The notes beneath the pieces are model-generated. The model searched no databases. It saw only the letters and a program-made list of their open reading frames with translations, and was not told the DNA's origin. DNA of 8,734 bases, taken from NCBI GenBank assembly GCA_031266295.1, contig JAISBH010000200.1, forward strand, positions 1 to 8,734. The letters are read 5' to 3'. The stretch comes from Oscillospiraceae bacterium. Its GTDB lineage: Bacteria; Bacillota; Clostridia; Christensenellales; Aristaeellaceae. Made by a program: the position numbers and the translations under genes. Shown piece by piece: positions 1-7,041 of this stretch (position 1 is the stretch's first letter; the number at the start of each line of letters is the position of its first letter).

Positions 1-1687
1 GCGACCCTCCGGCTGCGTATGCCGCCGGAACGCGTCTGCGATCCAGCATGAACATCGCGCCGACCCCGCCCAATATAACCACCAGCAACCCACCCAACAC
101 CCACAGCAGCACCCGCCCGAACGAACCTGCGTCCGGATCATCTAAATCCTCGAGGATAACCGCTGGAGTGGGCGTCGGCGCCGGGGTAGGCTCGGGCGTT
201 ATCGTGGGAGTCGGGCTGGGCGTAGGCTTGGGCGCCTGATACACTATCACGGTCTCGTTGGATTTGAACGCTTGAGACACGCCTAGGCTGTTCGCCGCTG
301 CGGCTTCGAACTGGAACCTGCCGCCCATGAACAGCGTGAACTCCTTCGCGCGCACATCCGACTCGCCGGGTTTCAGCTGCGGTATCGTGTATACCCTCTT
401 ATCCGCCGCCGACACGACTATCTCGCTTGCGATCTCTTCGCCCGTGTTGCGCACGGTGATGACGAATATCGCCGTGGCCGGGTCGGTGTATATCACGTCG
501 CGATCCGCCTCGATCGATATCTCCAGGATGACAGGCTTCGCGTCCTCGCGGGTATGCACCGTGATTTCATTGGAGGAGAGCGTCAGCGGATTCCCGTTCG
601 CGTCGACGCCCGTTATGTCGAATTTATACGTGCCTGGCGCGGAGACCTTTATGGACTTGGTTTCCTTGTACGTCTTCTTCGCGCCGAGGCTGATATTCTG
701 CGCGATCACGCCCAGCGTCGCGTCCGATATCTTTATCTCTTTGTAAGCGACGCTGCCGCCGTTCTTTATCTCGCACACCAGGTTGACCGAATCGCCTCGG
801 TTCACGACGTCCTTGGACGCTGTGAGCGTGGCCGTGATATCTATCTTGGTCGGCGTGATGGTGATTACCTTTTGCACCGTGCCCGACACGGATTTATCCA
901 ACCCCTCGGGGGTATAGTATATTGTGGGCTGCGAGGATACGGTGGCCGCGCCCATCGTGAATGAAAAGGATTTAGTGATCTTAGCGCCGACGATCAGGCT
1001 GTCGGTGAACAGATCCTCCTTCTTAATCCCGACGCCCTTGTCCTCTATGTACAGGTTCAGCAGATTCACGTCGCCCGTATTCTCGAATGAATACTCCATC
1101 GTGACGGTCTGCCCCTCCTCGGGACTGGCGGGGGTATACGAACGCTGCACATTCAGCTTGTGGTTGACTGGTTTGTTGTATGTGAAGCGCGCAGTGACGT
1201 TTGTGGTGGCGTTCTGCGCCTGGCCGTCGACAATGCGCGGATACTGCAGCTTGTATGTGATCGAGCCGGCAGCCAGCTGATCCTGCGTGATGTACCACTC
1301 GCCGGTCCAAGCGCGCTGCTCGCCCATTCCCAGCTGCATCGAGCCGCCGGACCCGAACGTGGACACGCGCTCGTTCGCCGGATCGTACAGCACCAGCGCG
1401 CCGGGCAGTTCGTCGTCGCCGATGTTTTGAACGTTTATACTGACTTGCACGCTCTGCGGCCCTGTCAGCGTCATCGGCTGTATCTCGATATGCGCCGATA
1501 CGGGATTGATGTTCCCGCTGTTCTCGCTCGCGTGTGCGCCTGCGACCATCGCCGGGACGCCGCACAGCGCGCCTAATAATCCCGACGCCGCCAATGCCAG
1601 CGTCAGTGCGAGCGCGATGCGAAAACGATTCAGCCTTCCGCCGGCGCCAAAGCTCCTATTGCCAAAGCTCCTATGGTAAAGACTCAT
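1..1687 (-). CDS. Exported membrane-anchored protein with four Ig-like (CARDB/DUF11/NEW3-like) repeats; 3' end outside window
   Basis: The frame is open from the ATG at 1687 to the left edge, giving 562 residues with no stop. The N-terminus is a signal peptide: basic residues to R23, a hydrophobic run from about 24 to 50, and a likely cleavage after AHA (residue 53). Four beta-rich modules follow. Each has an Asn-x-Gly turn in a similar context (QNIG at 88, ENTG at 203, KNGG at 309, RNTG at 414), spaced 105-115 residues, as in CARDB, DUF11 or NEW3 Ig-like folds. A Pro/Thr-rich stalk (about 484-509), an acidic patch (EDLDDPD), one transmembrane helix (about 526-548) and a basic stop-transfer RRR (550-552) complete it. 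The inferred topology is an outside ectodomain with a short cytoplasmic tail running off the window. The start is set by GAGGGG at 1696-1701, 8 bases upstream; in-frame ATGs at 1705 and 1738 are alternatives. The role is unknown: adhesion, scaffolding or an export accessory are all possible. Confidence 0.85.
   Translation of the reverse strand, partial: MSLYHRSFGNRSFGAGGRLNRFRIALALTLALAASGLLGALCGVPAMVAGAHASENSGNINPVSAHIEIQPMTLTGPQSVQVSINVQNIGDDELPGALVLYDPANERVSTFGSGGSMQLGMGEQRAWTGEWYITQDQLAAGSITYKLQYPRIVDGQAQNATTNVTARFTYNKPVNHKLNVQRSYTPASPEEGQTVTMEYSFENTGDVNLLNLYIEDKGVGIKKEDLFTDSLIVGAKITKSFSFTMGAATVSSQPTIYYTPEGLDKSVSGTVQKVITITPTKIDITATLTASKDVVNRGDSVNLVCEIKNGGSVAYKEIKISDATLGVIAQNISLGAKKTYKETKSIKVSAPGTYKFDITGVDANGNPLTLSSNEITVHTREDAKPVILEISIEADRDVIYTDPATAIFVITVRNTGEEIASEIVVSAADKRVYTIPQLKPGESDVRAKEFTLFMGGRFQFEAAAANSLGVSQAFKSNETVIVYQAPKPTPSPTPTITPEPTPAPTPTPAVILEDLDDPDAGSFGRVLLWVLGGLLVVILGGVGAMFMLDRRRVPAAYAAGGS
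1646..1675. repeat. In-frame 15-base tandem duplication in the signal-peptide n-region
   Basis: Two adjacent 15-base units (1646-1660 and 1661-1675) differ only at their last base. On the minus strand they encode HRSFG followed by NRSFG near residues 5-14 of the exported protein. The duplication adds five residues, including one Arg, before the hydrophobic core, and does not disturb the frame. Confidence 0.85.
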
Positions 1688-1777
1688 GTCAACTTCCCCT
1701 CGCATATGGGTCTGCGGGCAATATCCGGGATGAACCATCGGACACGCCTCAAGTTTACTGGACACCGATATAACGAA

Positions 1778-1790
1778 TCACACGCTGTGA
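1778..1790. other. Small perfect palindrome between dnaX and the exported-protein gene
   Basis: The gap between dnaX and the exported-protein gene (1688-1869, 182 bases) holds no gene. Its one clear symmetric feature is TCACA, CGC, TGTGA, with 5-base arms and a 3-base centre. It lies about 90 bases upstream of the exported-protein start, where an operator could sit. The arms are in the reverse order of a CRP-type site (TGTGA-N6-TCACA), so I do not call it one. I saw no convincing promoter hexamer pair and no U-tailed terminator for dnaX in this gap. Chance occurrence is quite possible. Confidence 0.2.
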
Positions 1791-1869
1791 AACCGTCCCA
1801 GCGCAATCAATTTACCTATAAAAATCAAGAATCGCTATGCCTTTTCACAACCAGTCCGGCTAAATTAGT

Positions 1870-3561
1870 TTAAAATGGCGTTTCTTCTTCCACAACCTCC
1901 ACTTTTTCCCTGGAAAAAAGGTCGAATGCCTGCTGCTGAACGTCGGGTTTGGGCTGGGGCGCGGGTGCGTTTGAACCCGACTCAATAACGAGTCTCAGCC
2001 GCGCGCCGAACGCCCGCTCTATAGAGTCCTCAATGATCTTGACGTTTTCCGGTTTCTTTACATAGTCGGCGTGTATCGCCTTGTCCGGCGTGAACACGAC
2101 GCGCACGGAGCCGCCGTCAATCCCCGCGAATACCCCCTGACGCAATTGCGCCATTAACGGCGGCTTGGAGCGTGTCAGCATTTCGATGACTTTTGCCCAC
2201 AGTTTTTTAGGATCGTCGGCGATGGGGGGAGGCGGAGCGCTCGCGGCGGGTTCGGCTGATTTGGGTGATAACGACACGGTCGACCTGCGCATATCGACTG
2301 CATTGCCAGAATTTGACGCGGCACTCTGTGCAGCCGTTGTTGGAGTGGCCTGCCTTTCTATATCGCCGACAATACCGTTCACAGTACCTTTGGCAATCAG
2401 CTCAGCCAGCTTTCGCTCCAGCGCGTCAACCCTCGCCGCCATCTCCTCCAGCCGCAGCGCGTCCTCCGGCACGCACGCCCGCATGACGGCGATCTCCAGC
2501 GTCAGGCGCGGATCGGCGTTCCACTTGTTCGTCTGCGCCGCTTGAGCGAACAGGTCAAGCAGCCTCATCAGGTTATCCATCCTGAATCGCGAGGCCTGCG
2601 AGCGGTACCGCTCCGCCGTCTCGGCCGTGACGGCCAACATACGCGGCAGCCCATCCATTATCGTCATCGCCATCAGCAGCGCGCGGATGTGCTCGGACAT
2701 GTTCGACGCCAGCTCCTGCGGATCCAGTCCGGATAGGAACGCGTCGTTCACCATCCGCAGCGCGGACGCGGCGTCCTTGGCCGCGCATGAGTCGGCCAGC
2801 GCGAACAGCGTCTCGGGATCGGCGGCGCCTAGAACGGCGCGGACGCGCTCCTCGGTGATCGCGTCGGCGTTCGTAGCTCGGCATACATCCAGCAGGGACA
2901 GCGCGTCGCGCATACCACCCTCCGCCGCTCGCGCGATCAGCCACAACGCGCCCTCGGCGACGGGTATCCGATGCGTCCGCGCAACCAGCTCCAGACGCTC
3001 GACAATCAGACGCGGCTCGATCCTGTGAAACGCGTACCACTGGCAGCGCGAGAGGATGGTCTCGGGGAGTTTGTTCGGCTCGGTGGTCGCGAGTATGAAT
3101 ACTATGTGACTAGGCGGTTCCTCGAGCGTCTTGAGCAGCGCGTTGAACGCGTGACGGCTGAGCATATGCACCTCGTCGATGATATACACCCGCCGGCTCG
3201 CGATAGCCGGGGGATACATCACCTTCGAGAGCAGTTCGCGCATCTGCTCGACCTGAGTGTTGCTGGCCGCGTCAATCTCAAGAACGTCCATAGCGTCGTC
3301 GCGGGACAACGCGTCACACACGGCGCAGTGGCCGCACGGCTCGCCGTCCTCTGGCTGGAGACAGTTGATCGCGCGCGCGAATATCTTCGCGGTCGAGGTC
3401 TTGCCCGTACCCCTCGGTCCGGAAAACAGGTAGGCGTGGGTGAAAGATTTGTCGCGGGCCTGCGCGCGCAGCGCGGCGGTGATCGCGTCCTGTCCGATGA
3501 GATCGGAGAAGCGCTTTGAACGCCATAACCTATACAGCGCGAGCGTAGGTGAGTCAGGCAT
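1870..3561 (-). CDS. dnaX: DNA polymerase III subunits gamma/tau (DnaX)
   Basis: This is the AAA+ motor subunit of the replicative clamp loader, which loads the beta sliding clamp at primed sites. The 563-residue product shows the family hallmarks in order: the YRxxR(P/S)xxFxDLIGQD-like N-terminus (YRLWRSKRFSDLIGQD, 10-25), Walker A GPRGTGKTS (48-56), four zinc-binding cysteines (C67, C76, C79, C82), Walker B with D129-E130 (IIDEVHML), sensor 1 near ATTEPNK (159-164) and the SRC arginine-finger motif (171-173). A Pro/Ala-rich, low-similarity linker follows, then a C-terminal domain ending in EEETPF. The ORF can be extended to an ATG at 3612, but that part is encoded by the neighbouring repeat. 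I chose ATG 3561 because GGAGATGA (3570-3577) sits 8 bases upstream; ATG 3573 lies directly against that site. The usual ybaB-recR partners are not downstream here. Confidence 0.95.
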   Translation of the reverse strand: MPDSPTLALYRLWRSKRFSDLIGQDAITAALRAQARDKSFTHAYLFSGPRGTGKTSTAKIFARAINCLQPEDGEPCGHCAVCDALSRDDAMDVLEIDAASNTQVEQMRELLSKVMYPPAIASRRVYIIDEVHMLSRHAFNALLKTLEEPPSHIVFILATTEPNKLPETILSRCQWYAFHRIEPRLIVERLELVARTHRIPVAEGALWLIARAAEGGMRDALSLLDVCRATNADAITEERVRAVLGAADPETLFALADSCAAKDAASALRMVNDAFLSGLDPQELASNMSEHIRALLMAMTIMDGLPRMLAVTAETAERYRSQASRFRMDNLMRLLDLFAQAAQTNKWNADPRLTLEIAVMRACVPEDALRLEEMAARVDALERKLAELIAKGTVNGIVGDIERQATPTTAAQSAASNSGNAVDMRRSTVSLSPKSAEPAASAPPPPIADDPKKLWAKVIEMLTRSKPPLMAQLRQGVFAGIDGGSVRVVFTPDKAIHADYVKKPENVKIIEDSIERAFGARLRLVIESGSNAPAPQPKPDVQQQAFDLFSREKVEVVEEETPF

Positions 3562-3586
3562 ACGCGAGTTCATCTCCAATCTGGAA

Positions 3587-3629
3587 CGCCCCCTCTGTCG
3601 CTGCGGCGACATCTCCCCCTGAGGGGGCG
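3587..3629. other. Stem-loop of repeat copy 1 (nearest dnaX)
   Basis: The outer arms CGCCCCCTC (3587-3595) and GAGGGGGCG (3621-3629) pair perfectly over 9 bases. Inside them TGTCGC (3596-3601) and GCGACA (3606-3611) pair around a TGCG loop, leaving a 9-base pyrimidine bulge (3612-3620). The G-run 3623-3627 can instead pair with C-run 3615-3619 in a compact CCCCC-TGA-GGGGG hairpin, so two exclusive folds exist. It ends 9 bases before the dnaX ribosome binding site region. No U-tract follows on either strand, so it is not a classical terminator. Confidence 0.75.
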
Positions 3630-3691
3630 ATGAGGGTTGTCGGTTACCCGCTGCGCGTCATTCTCATAATAGGGTGACGGGGTGACGAGGC

Positions 3692-3734
3692 CGCCCCCTC
3701 TGCCGCTGCGGCGGCATCTCCCCCTGAGGGGGCG
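3692..3734. other. Stem-loop of repeat copy 2, with paired base change
   Basis: It has the same architecture as the copy-1 stem-loop, with outer arms 3692-3700 and 3726-3734. The inner stem reads TGCCGC and GCGGCA, so the T-A pair of the other copies is a C-G pair here: both partners changed and pairing is kept. Confidence 0.75.
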
Positions 3735-3796
3735 ATGAGAGTTGTCGGTTACCCGCTGCACATCATTCCCATAATAGGGTGACGGGGTGACGAGGC

Positions 3797-3839
3797 CGCC
3801 CCCTCTGTCGCTGCGGCGACATCTCCCCCTGAGGGGGCG
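3797..3839. other. Stem-loop of repeat copy 3
   Basis: It is identical across all 43 bases to the copy-1 stem-loop: 9-base outer stem, 6-base TGTCGC/GCGACA inner stem and the alternative CCCCC-TGA-GGGGG hairpin. Confidence 0.75.
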
Positions 3840-3959
3840 ATGAGGATTGTCGGTTACCCGCTGCGCGTCATTCCCATAATAGGGTGACGAGGCCGCCCCC
3901 TCTGTCGCCAGAGTGGGCGAGAGAGTAACCGTCGGCAACAAGGAACCCAGAATCCGCCA

Positions 3960-4919
3960 TTATCCGTGCGCCGCGCCTACCAGCGCGCCGTAACTATCCA
4001 ATCCCATCCCCGCGATTATATCCGGCAGCGCATCCGCTATATCCACTAGCGCCGACGGCTCGACCAACCCCGCCGTACCGACCTGGACAGCCGACGCTCC
4101 CGCCAGCGTCATCTCAACCGCATCCCGCGCCGACGAAATACCACCCATGCCAACAATAGGGATCTTGACGGCCTCGTACGCCTGCCACACCATTCGCAGC
4201 GCGATCGGCAGCACGCACGGCCCCGACAGCCCGCCGAACGTATTCCCCAGCACAGGCCGCCGCGACCGCAAATCGATGCGCATACCCAGCAGCGTGTTGA
4301 TCAATGTCAGCGCGTCCGCACCCTCCGCCTCGCACGCGCGCGCGATCTCCGCGACGTCCGTCACGTTCGGACTCAATTTAACCCAAACGGGTTTCTTCGC
4401 GGCGCGCTTCACCGCCCGGGTCACATCCCCCGCCGCCCTCGCATCCGTGCCGAACGTCATGCCGCCGTGGCTCACGTTCGGGCAGCTGACGTTGATCTCC
4501 AGCGCGGCGATTAAGTCAGATTCGTCGAATCGCGCGGCCAGCTCCGCGTACTCGTCTATCGTGAACCCGCATATGTTCGCGACGATAGGCCCGTCATAGA
4601 TATCCGCCAGCGCGGGCAGCGCATCCCTCAAAACCCGGTCGACGCCGGGGTTTTCCAAACCCACCGCGTTGAGCATCCCGGACGGGCAGTCTGTCACGCG
4701 CGGCAGCGGATTGCCCAATCGCGGCTGAACCGTAACGCCCTTCATTACAGCGCCGCCCAGTCGATTTATGTCGTACAGCCGCGCCGCCTCGACGCCGAAC
4801 CCGAACGTCCCGCTGGCCGGCATGATCGGATTCTTCAGCCGAACCGAACCGACGCTGGCCGATATATCCACTGGCCGCTGGCAGAATCCCGAAGAGGCTC
4901 TTTCCTGTATGTTTACCAT
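3960..4919 (-). CDS. pyrD: Dihydroorotate dehydrogenase B (NAD+), catalytic subunit
   Basis: This FMN enzyme oxidises dihydroorotate to orotate, the fourth step of UMP synthesis, in the cytosol. The 319-residue TIM barrel shows NPIMPASGTFG (30-40), MKGVT (59-63, FMN lysine), NAVGLENPG (84-92), NVSCPN with the catalytic-base cysteine C146 that marks class 1 enzymes, VKLSPN (180-185), LINT (206-209) and the phosphate-binding GMGGI (257-261) with GASAVQVGTA (274-283). Pairing with PyrK makes it class 1B, expected to work as a PyrD2-PyrK2 heterotetramer passing electrons to NAD+. The ATG at 4919 has GGAGG 7-8 bases upstream inside pyrK. It overlaps the pyrK stop by 7 bases, which suggests translational coupling. 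The N-terminus is some 14 residues longer than a minimal barrel start. The gene ends at 3960, just before the repeat array. Confidence 0.96.
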   Translation of the reverse strand: MVNIQERASSGFCQRPVDISASVGSVRLKNPIMPASGTFGFGVEAARLYDINRLGGAVMKGVTVQPRLGNPLPRVTDCPSGMLNAVGLENPGVDRVLRDALPALADIYDGPIVANICGFTIDEYAELAARFDESDLIAALEINVSCPNVSHGGMTFGTDARAAGDVTRAVKRAAKKPVWVKLSPNVTDVAEIARACEAEGADALTLINTLLGMRIDLRSRRPVLGNTFGGLSGPCVLPIALRMVWQAYEAVKIPIVGMGGISSARDAVEMTLAGASAVQVGTAGLVEPSALVDIADALPDIIAGMGLDSYGALVGAAHG

Positions 4920-5635
4920 GCCAGCGCCTCCTTGTCAAACACCGGGCCTTCCGCGCAGATACGTTTCCCGCCCGTCAGCGTCAGGCAGGTGCATCCCCGG
5001 CACAGACCCACGCCGCACGCCATGCGCGTCTCCAGGCTCAGTTGTCCTGGCAGTATGCAGCGACGCTTTACGGCGCGCAGCATCCCTTCAGGGCCGCACG
5101 CGTAGAAACGGTCGCGTCCGGCGGAGGCTTCCTCCAGCCGATCCGTCACGCGCATCCCCTCTGTCTCCAGCGTCACCATAACCTCGCAGCCCAGCTCGCG
5201 CAGTTCGTCGGCCAGTATTACATCCTCCGACGCCGCGAATCCTAGCAGCGCGGTCGGCTTGACCCCCCTCTTAGCAAACCGTTTCGCCAGCGCGAACAAT
5301 GGCGGCACACCCACCCCGCCGCCTATCAGCAGCGGCGCGCGGCAGCCCTCCTCATCAAACCCGTTGCCCAAACCCACAAGCGCGTCCAGTCTCTGACCCC
5401 AACTTAACGCCGCCAGCGTGCGAGTACCCTCGCCCACAATCTTATATAGTATAACGAAACCTTCGCCGTCCCAGTCCGCGATTGAGAACGGCCTGCGAAG
5501 GTACAGCCCGTCCAGCTTGAGGTTGACGAACTGTCCCGCACGGGTTATCGCTTCAGTAGGGCCATTGAGCCTGACGCGGAAAACGTCTCGCGCAACCCGC
5601 TCGTTGCTCTCGATTACGTATAATCCCTGACGCAC
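4913..5635 (-). CDS. pyrK: Dihydroorotate dehydrogenase B, electron transfer subunit
   Basis: This FAD and 2Fe-2S subunit shuttles electrons from PyrD's FMN to NAD+. The 240-residue protein has the ferredoxin-reductase layout: an FAD-binding barrel with RRPFS (47-51) and GEGT (69-72 region), a nucleotide-binding domain with GGGVGVPPL (105-113), then the C-terminal cluster-binding cysteines C207, C212, C215 and C227 (ETRMACGVGLCRGC ... RICAEGPVF). The C-x4-C-x2-C-x11-C pattern is that of PyrK. Translation starts at a GTG (5635), not ATG: GGGAGG near the end of pyrC lies about 9 bases upstream, and only 3 bases separate it from the pyrC stop. Its last codons overlap pyrD. Confidence 0.95.
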   Translation of the reverse strand: MRQGLYVIESNERVARDVFRVRLNGPTEAITRAGQFVNLKLDGLYLRRPFSIADWDGEGFVILYKIVGEGTRTLAALSWGQRLDALVGLGNGFDEEGCRAPLLIGGGVGVPPLFALAKRFAKRGVKPTALLGFAASEDVILADELRELGCEVMVTLETEGMRVTDRLEEASAGRDRFYACGPEGMLRAVKRRCILPGQLSLETRMACGVGLCRGCTCLTLTGGKRICAEGPVFDKEALAW

Positions 5636-5638
5636 GGT

Positions 5639-6919
5639 TCAGACCCTCCCGTCATACACGACGCGCCCGCCGATCATCGTCAGCACAGCGCGTCCCCGCA
5701 CCCTCCACCCGTCGAACGGCGTGCTCCTCCCCTTCGACGCGAACGCGCTGGAATCGATTGTATAGGACGTCGATATATCCAGCGCCGCTATGTCGGCTGG
5801 AGAACCGGCGCGCAGTCCCTGCGGGTCGTCGTCCGATCCAAATAACAAGGCGCGCGGCGCGGTTATCATCGCCTCAAGCAGGCGTTCCAGCGTTATCAAT
5901 CCTGTCATCGCTAATTTCGTATACAGCACAGGGAACGCCGTCTCCAGTCCGACGACGCCCATAACGGATTTGGCCAGCCCGCCTGACTTCTCCCGGGCGG
6001 CGTGCGGTGCGTGATCCGTAGCGATCATATCGATCGTGCCGTCGCGCAGACCGTCGATAAGCGCGGCTTGATCGTCCCTCGACCGGATGGGAGGGTTCAT
6101 GATGAACCTGCCGTCGTCGAGTATATCCTCGTCATTCAGGCATAGGTAATGCGGCGCGGTCTCGCATGTAACGGGCAGACCTTCCGACTTCGCGCGCCGG
6201 ATTAGCTCGACCGTCTCGCGGCACGACGCGTGCTGAACGTGATAGCGGCAGCCCGTTTCCCTGACGAGCCGCAGATCGCGCTCGACCTGCCTCCACTCGC
6301 ACGTGCTGGGTATGCCCGGCAAACCAAACCGCCGCGCCACCGCGCCGTCATGGACTCGTCCGGCGTGGCGGAGCGAATCGTCCTCGCAGTGCGCCATGAT
6401 GGGCTTGCCGACGGCGTGAACGCGGCGCATAGCCTCGCGCATCAGGTCGTCCGATTGAACGCCCTTGCCGTCGTCCGAGAATCCAGCGACACTCGGCGCA
6501 AGCGTCTCTATATCCGACAGGGTCTGTCCCAGTTCGCCGCGCGTTATAGCCGCGACGGCTTGAGCGCGTATCACGGCGCCGCGCTCGAATATATCCAGCG
6601 AGGATTGCAGATGATCCAGCGTATCCGGCACGGGATTGACATTGGGCATCGCGGCCAGCAGCGTATACCCGCCGCGAGCCGCCGCCGTGGTTCCCGACGC
6701 GACGGTTTCTTTATATGAGAATCCAGGCTCCCGCAGATGCACATGAGCGTCCGCGAAACCCTGCGATATTATTAAACCCTCAAGGCCGATAATCCGGTCG
6801 GCGTCAATATGAGGCAGCGAATCGCCCACCGCGCTTATCAGCGAGTCCTTCATCGCCACATCCTCACGGCGCAGCCGCCCGTCCCTGAACACCATCGCGC
6901 CCGTGAGTAACGTTAACAT
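5639..6919 (-). CDS. pyrC: Dihydroorotase (class I)
   Basis: This zinc amidohydrolase cyclises carbamoyl-aspartate to dihydroorotate, the third step of pyrimidine synthesis. The 426-residue product has the class I landmarks: metal ligands H59 and H61 in DAHVHLREPG (57-66), FSDDG with D149-D150 (147-151), AHCED with H177 (176-180), HVQHAS with H230 (227-232), and the catalytic aspartate D302 in ATDHAPH (300-306). The beta-sandwich N- and C-terminal strands close the protein (VVYDGRV). The frame stays open to 7003, but ATG 6919 is the start: GGAGG (6926-6930) lies 6 bases upstream, and the promoter at 6966-6994 falls inside the longer frame. It is first in the pyrC-pyrK-pyrD operon. The other pyrimidine genes are not in the window. 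Confidence 0.96.
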   Translation of the reverse strand: MLTLLTGAMVFRDGRLRREDVAMKDSLISAVGDSLPHIDADRIIGLEGLIISQGFADAHVHLREPGFSYKETVASGTTAAARGGYTLLAAMPNVNPVPDTLDHLQSSLDIFERGAVIRAQAVAAITRGELGQTLSDIETLAPSVAGFSDDGKGVQSDDLMREAMRRVHAVGKPIMAHCEDDSLRHAGRVHDGAVARRFGLPGIPSTCEWRQVERDLRLVRETGCRYHVQHASCRETVELIRRAKSEGLPVTCETAPHYLCLNDEDILDDGRFIMNPPIRSRDDQAALIDGLRDGTIDMIATDHAPHAAREKSGGLAKSVMGVVGLETAFPVLYTKLAMTGLITLERLLEAMITAPRALLFGSDDDPQGLRAGSPADIAALDISTSYTIDSSAFASKGRSTPFDGWRVRGRAVLTMIGGRVVYDGRV

Positions 6920-6965
6920 GCCGCGCCTCCGTTCGGTGACGATGTTGGGGTGATCCCGAGGCGGT

Positions 6966-6994
6966 ATTATACCGGATGGGGGCGGGGTTGTCAA
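6966..6994 (-). promoter_or_regulatory. Perfect-consensus sigma-70/sigma-A promoter of the pyr operon
   Basis: Read on the minus strand, TTGACA (6989-6994) is followed by exactly 17 bases and then TATAAT (6966-6971). Both hexamers match the vegetative consensus at 6 of 6 positions. Initiation should fall near 6958-6960, leaving a leader of about 40 bases that ends in GGAGG-N6-ATG. That leader is too short for a classical PyrR-type antiterminator/terminator pair. Confidence 0.88.
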
Positions 6995-7012
6995 ACGGGA
7001 CAAAATCGCGGC

Positions 7013-7041
7013 TTTACAAACCGCGCGAAATGTGATAGCAT
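7013..7041 (+). promoter_or_regulatory. Candidate divergent promoter for the accessory plus-strand gene
   Basis: TTTACA (7013-7018, 5 of 6 consensus), a 17-base spacer and TAGCAT (7036-7041, 4 of 6) with an extended TGA just before it form a plausible vegetative promoter. It faces away from the pyr promoter, with the two -35 boxes 18 bases apart. It would leave a leader of about 160 bases before the P-loop gene. I see no competing pair closer to that gene. Confidence 0.4.

Larger units (their letters stand above)
3588..3909. repeat. Tandem 105-base hairpin repeat: three copies plus a broken fourth
   Basis: Copies begin at 3588, 3693, 3798 and 3895. The first two are 105 bases each. The third is 97 bases because one of two direct 8-base units (GGTGACGG-like) is missing near its end. 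The fourth keeps only about 15 clear bases before diverging, and faint similarity may continue to about 3940. Full copies differ at only a few positions. Each unit holds a GC-rich stem-loop in its first 43 bases, followed by a conserved segment containing GTCGGTTACCCGCTGC and CATAATAGGGTGACG. The array fills most of the pyrD-dnaX gap and ends about 27 bases before the dnaX start. I recall similar CCCCCTCTGTCGC / GACATCTCCCCC elements scattered through clostridial genomes, but could not check that here. Because 105 is divisible by 3, reading frames stay open through it (see rejected ORF). Confidence 0.93.

Noticed and set aside
1023..1565. 180-residue Arg-rich minus-strand ORF and several plus-strand ORFs over 327-1576
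   Set aside because: They lie in other frames of the exported-protein gene, which has a coherent signal peptide, repeats and membrane helix in its own frame.
1778..1790. CRP-like operator
   Set aside because: The half-sites are in inverted order (TCACA before TGTGA) with a 3-base centre, which does not match the CRP consensus.
2203..2208. A6 run on the dnaX coding strand as a programmed frameshift site for gamma
   Set aside because: The codon context (CCT AAA AAA CTG) is not the usual A-AAA-AAG heptamer, no clear stimulatory hairpin or upstream Shine-Dalgarno was seen, and a 6-base run is common by chance.
3562..3612. Longer dnaX start at ATG 3612, adding 17 residues
   Set aside because: The extra codons come from the tandem repeat, lack family similarity, and the good ribosome binding site (3570-3577) serves ATG 3561.
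3588..3909. CRISPR array
   Set aside because: The repeating unit is 105 bases with almost no variable part, so there are no spacers, and no cas genes are nearby.
3570..3941. 123-residue minus-strand ORF through the repeat array
   Set aside because: It is low-complexity Arg/Gly-rich repeat translation that exists because the repeat length is divisible by 3; no ribosome binding site or family was seen.
6920..7003. Longer pyrC start at 7003, adding 28 residues
   Set aside because: The extension covers the consensus promoter and the ribosome binding site, and dihydroorotases start near MLTLLTGA-type sequence.
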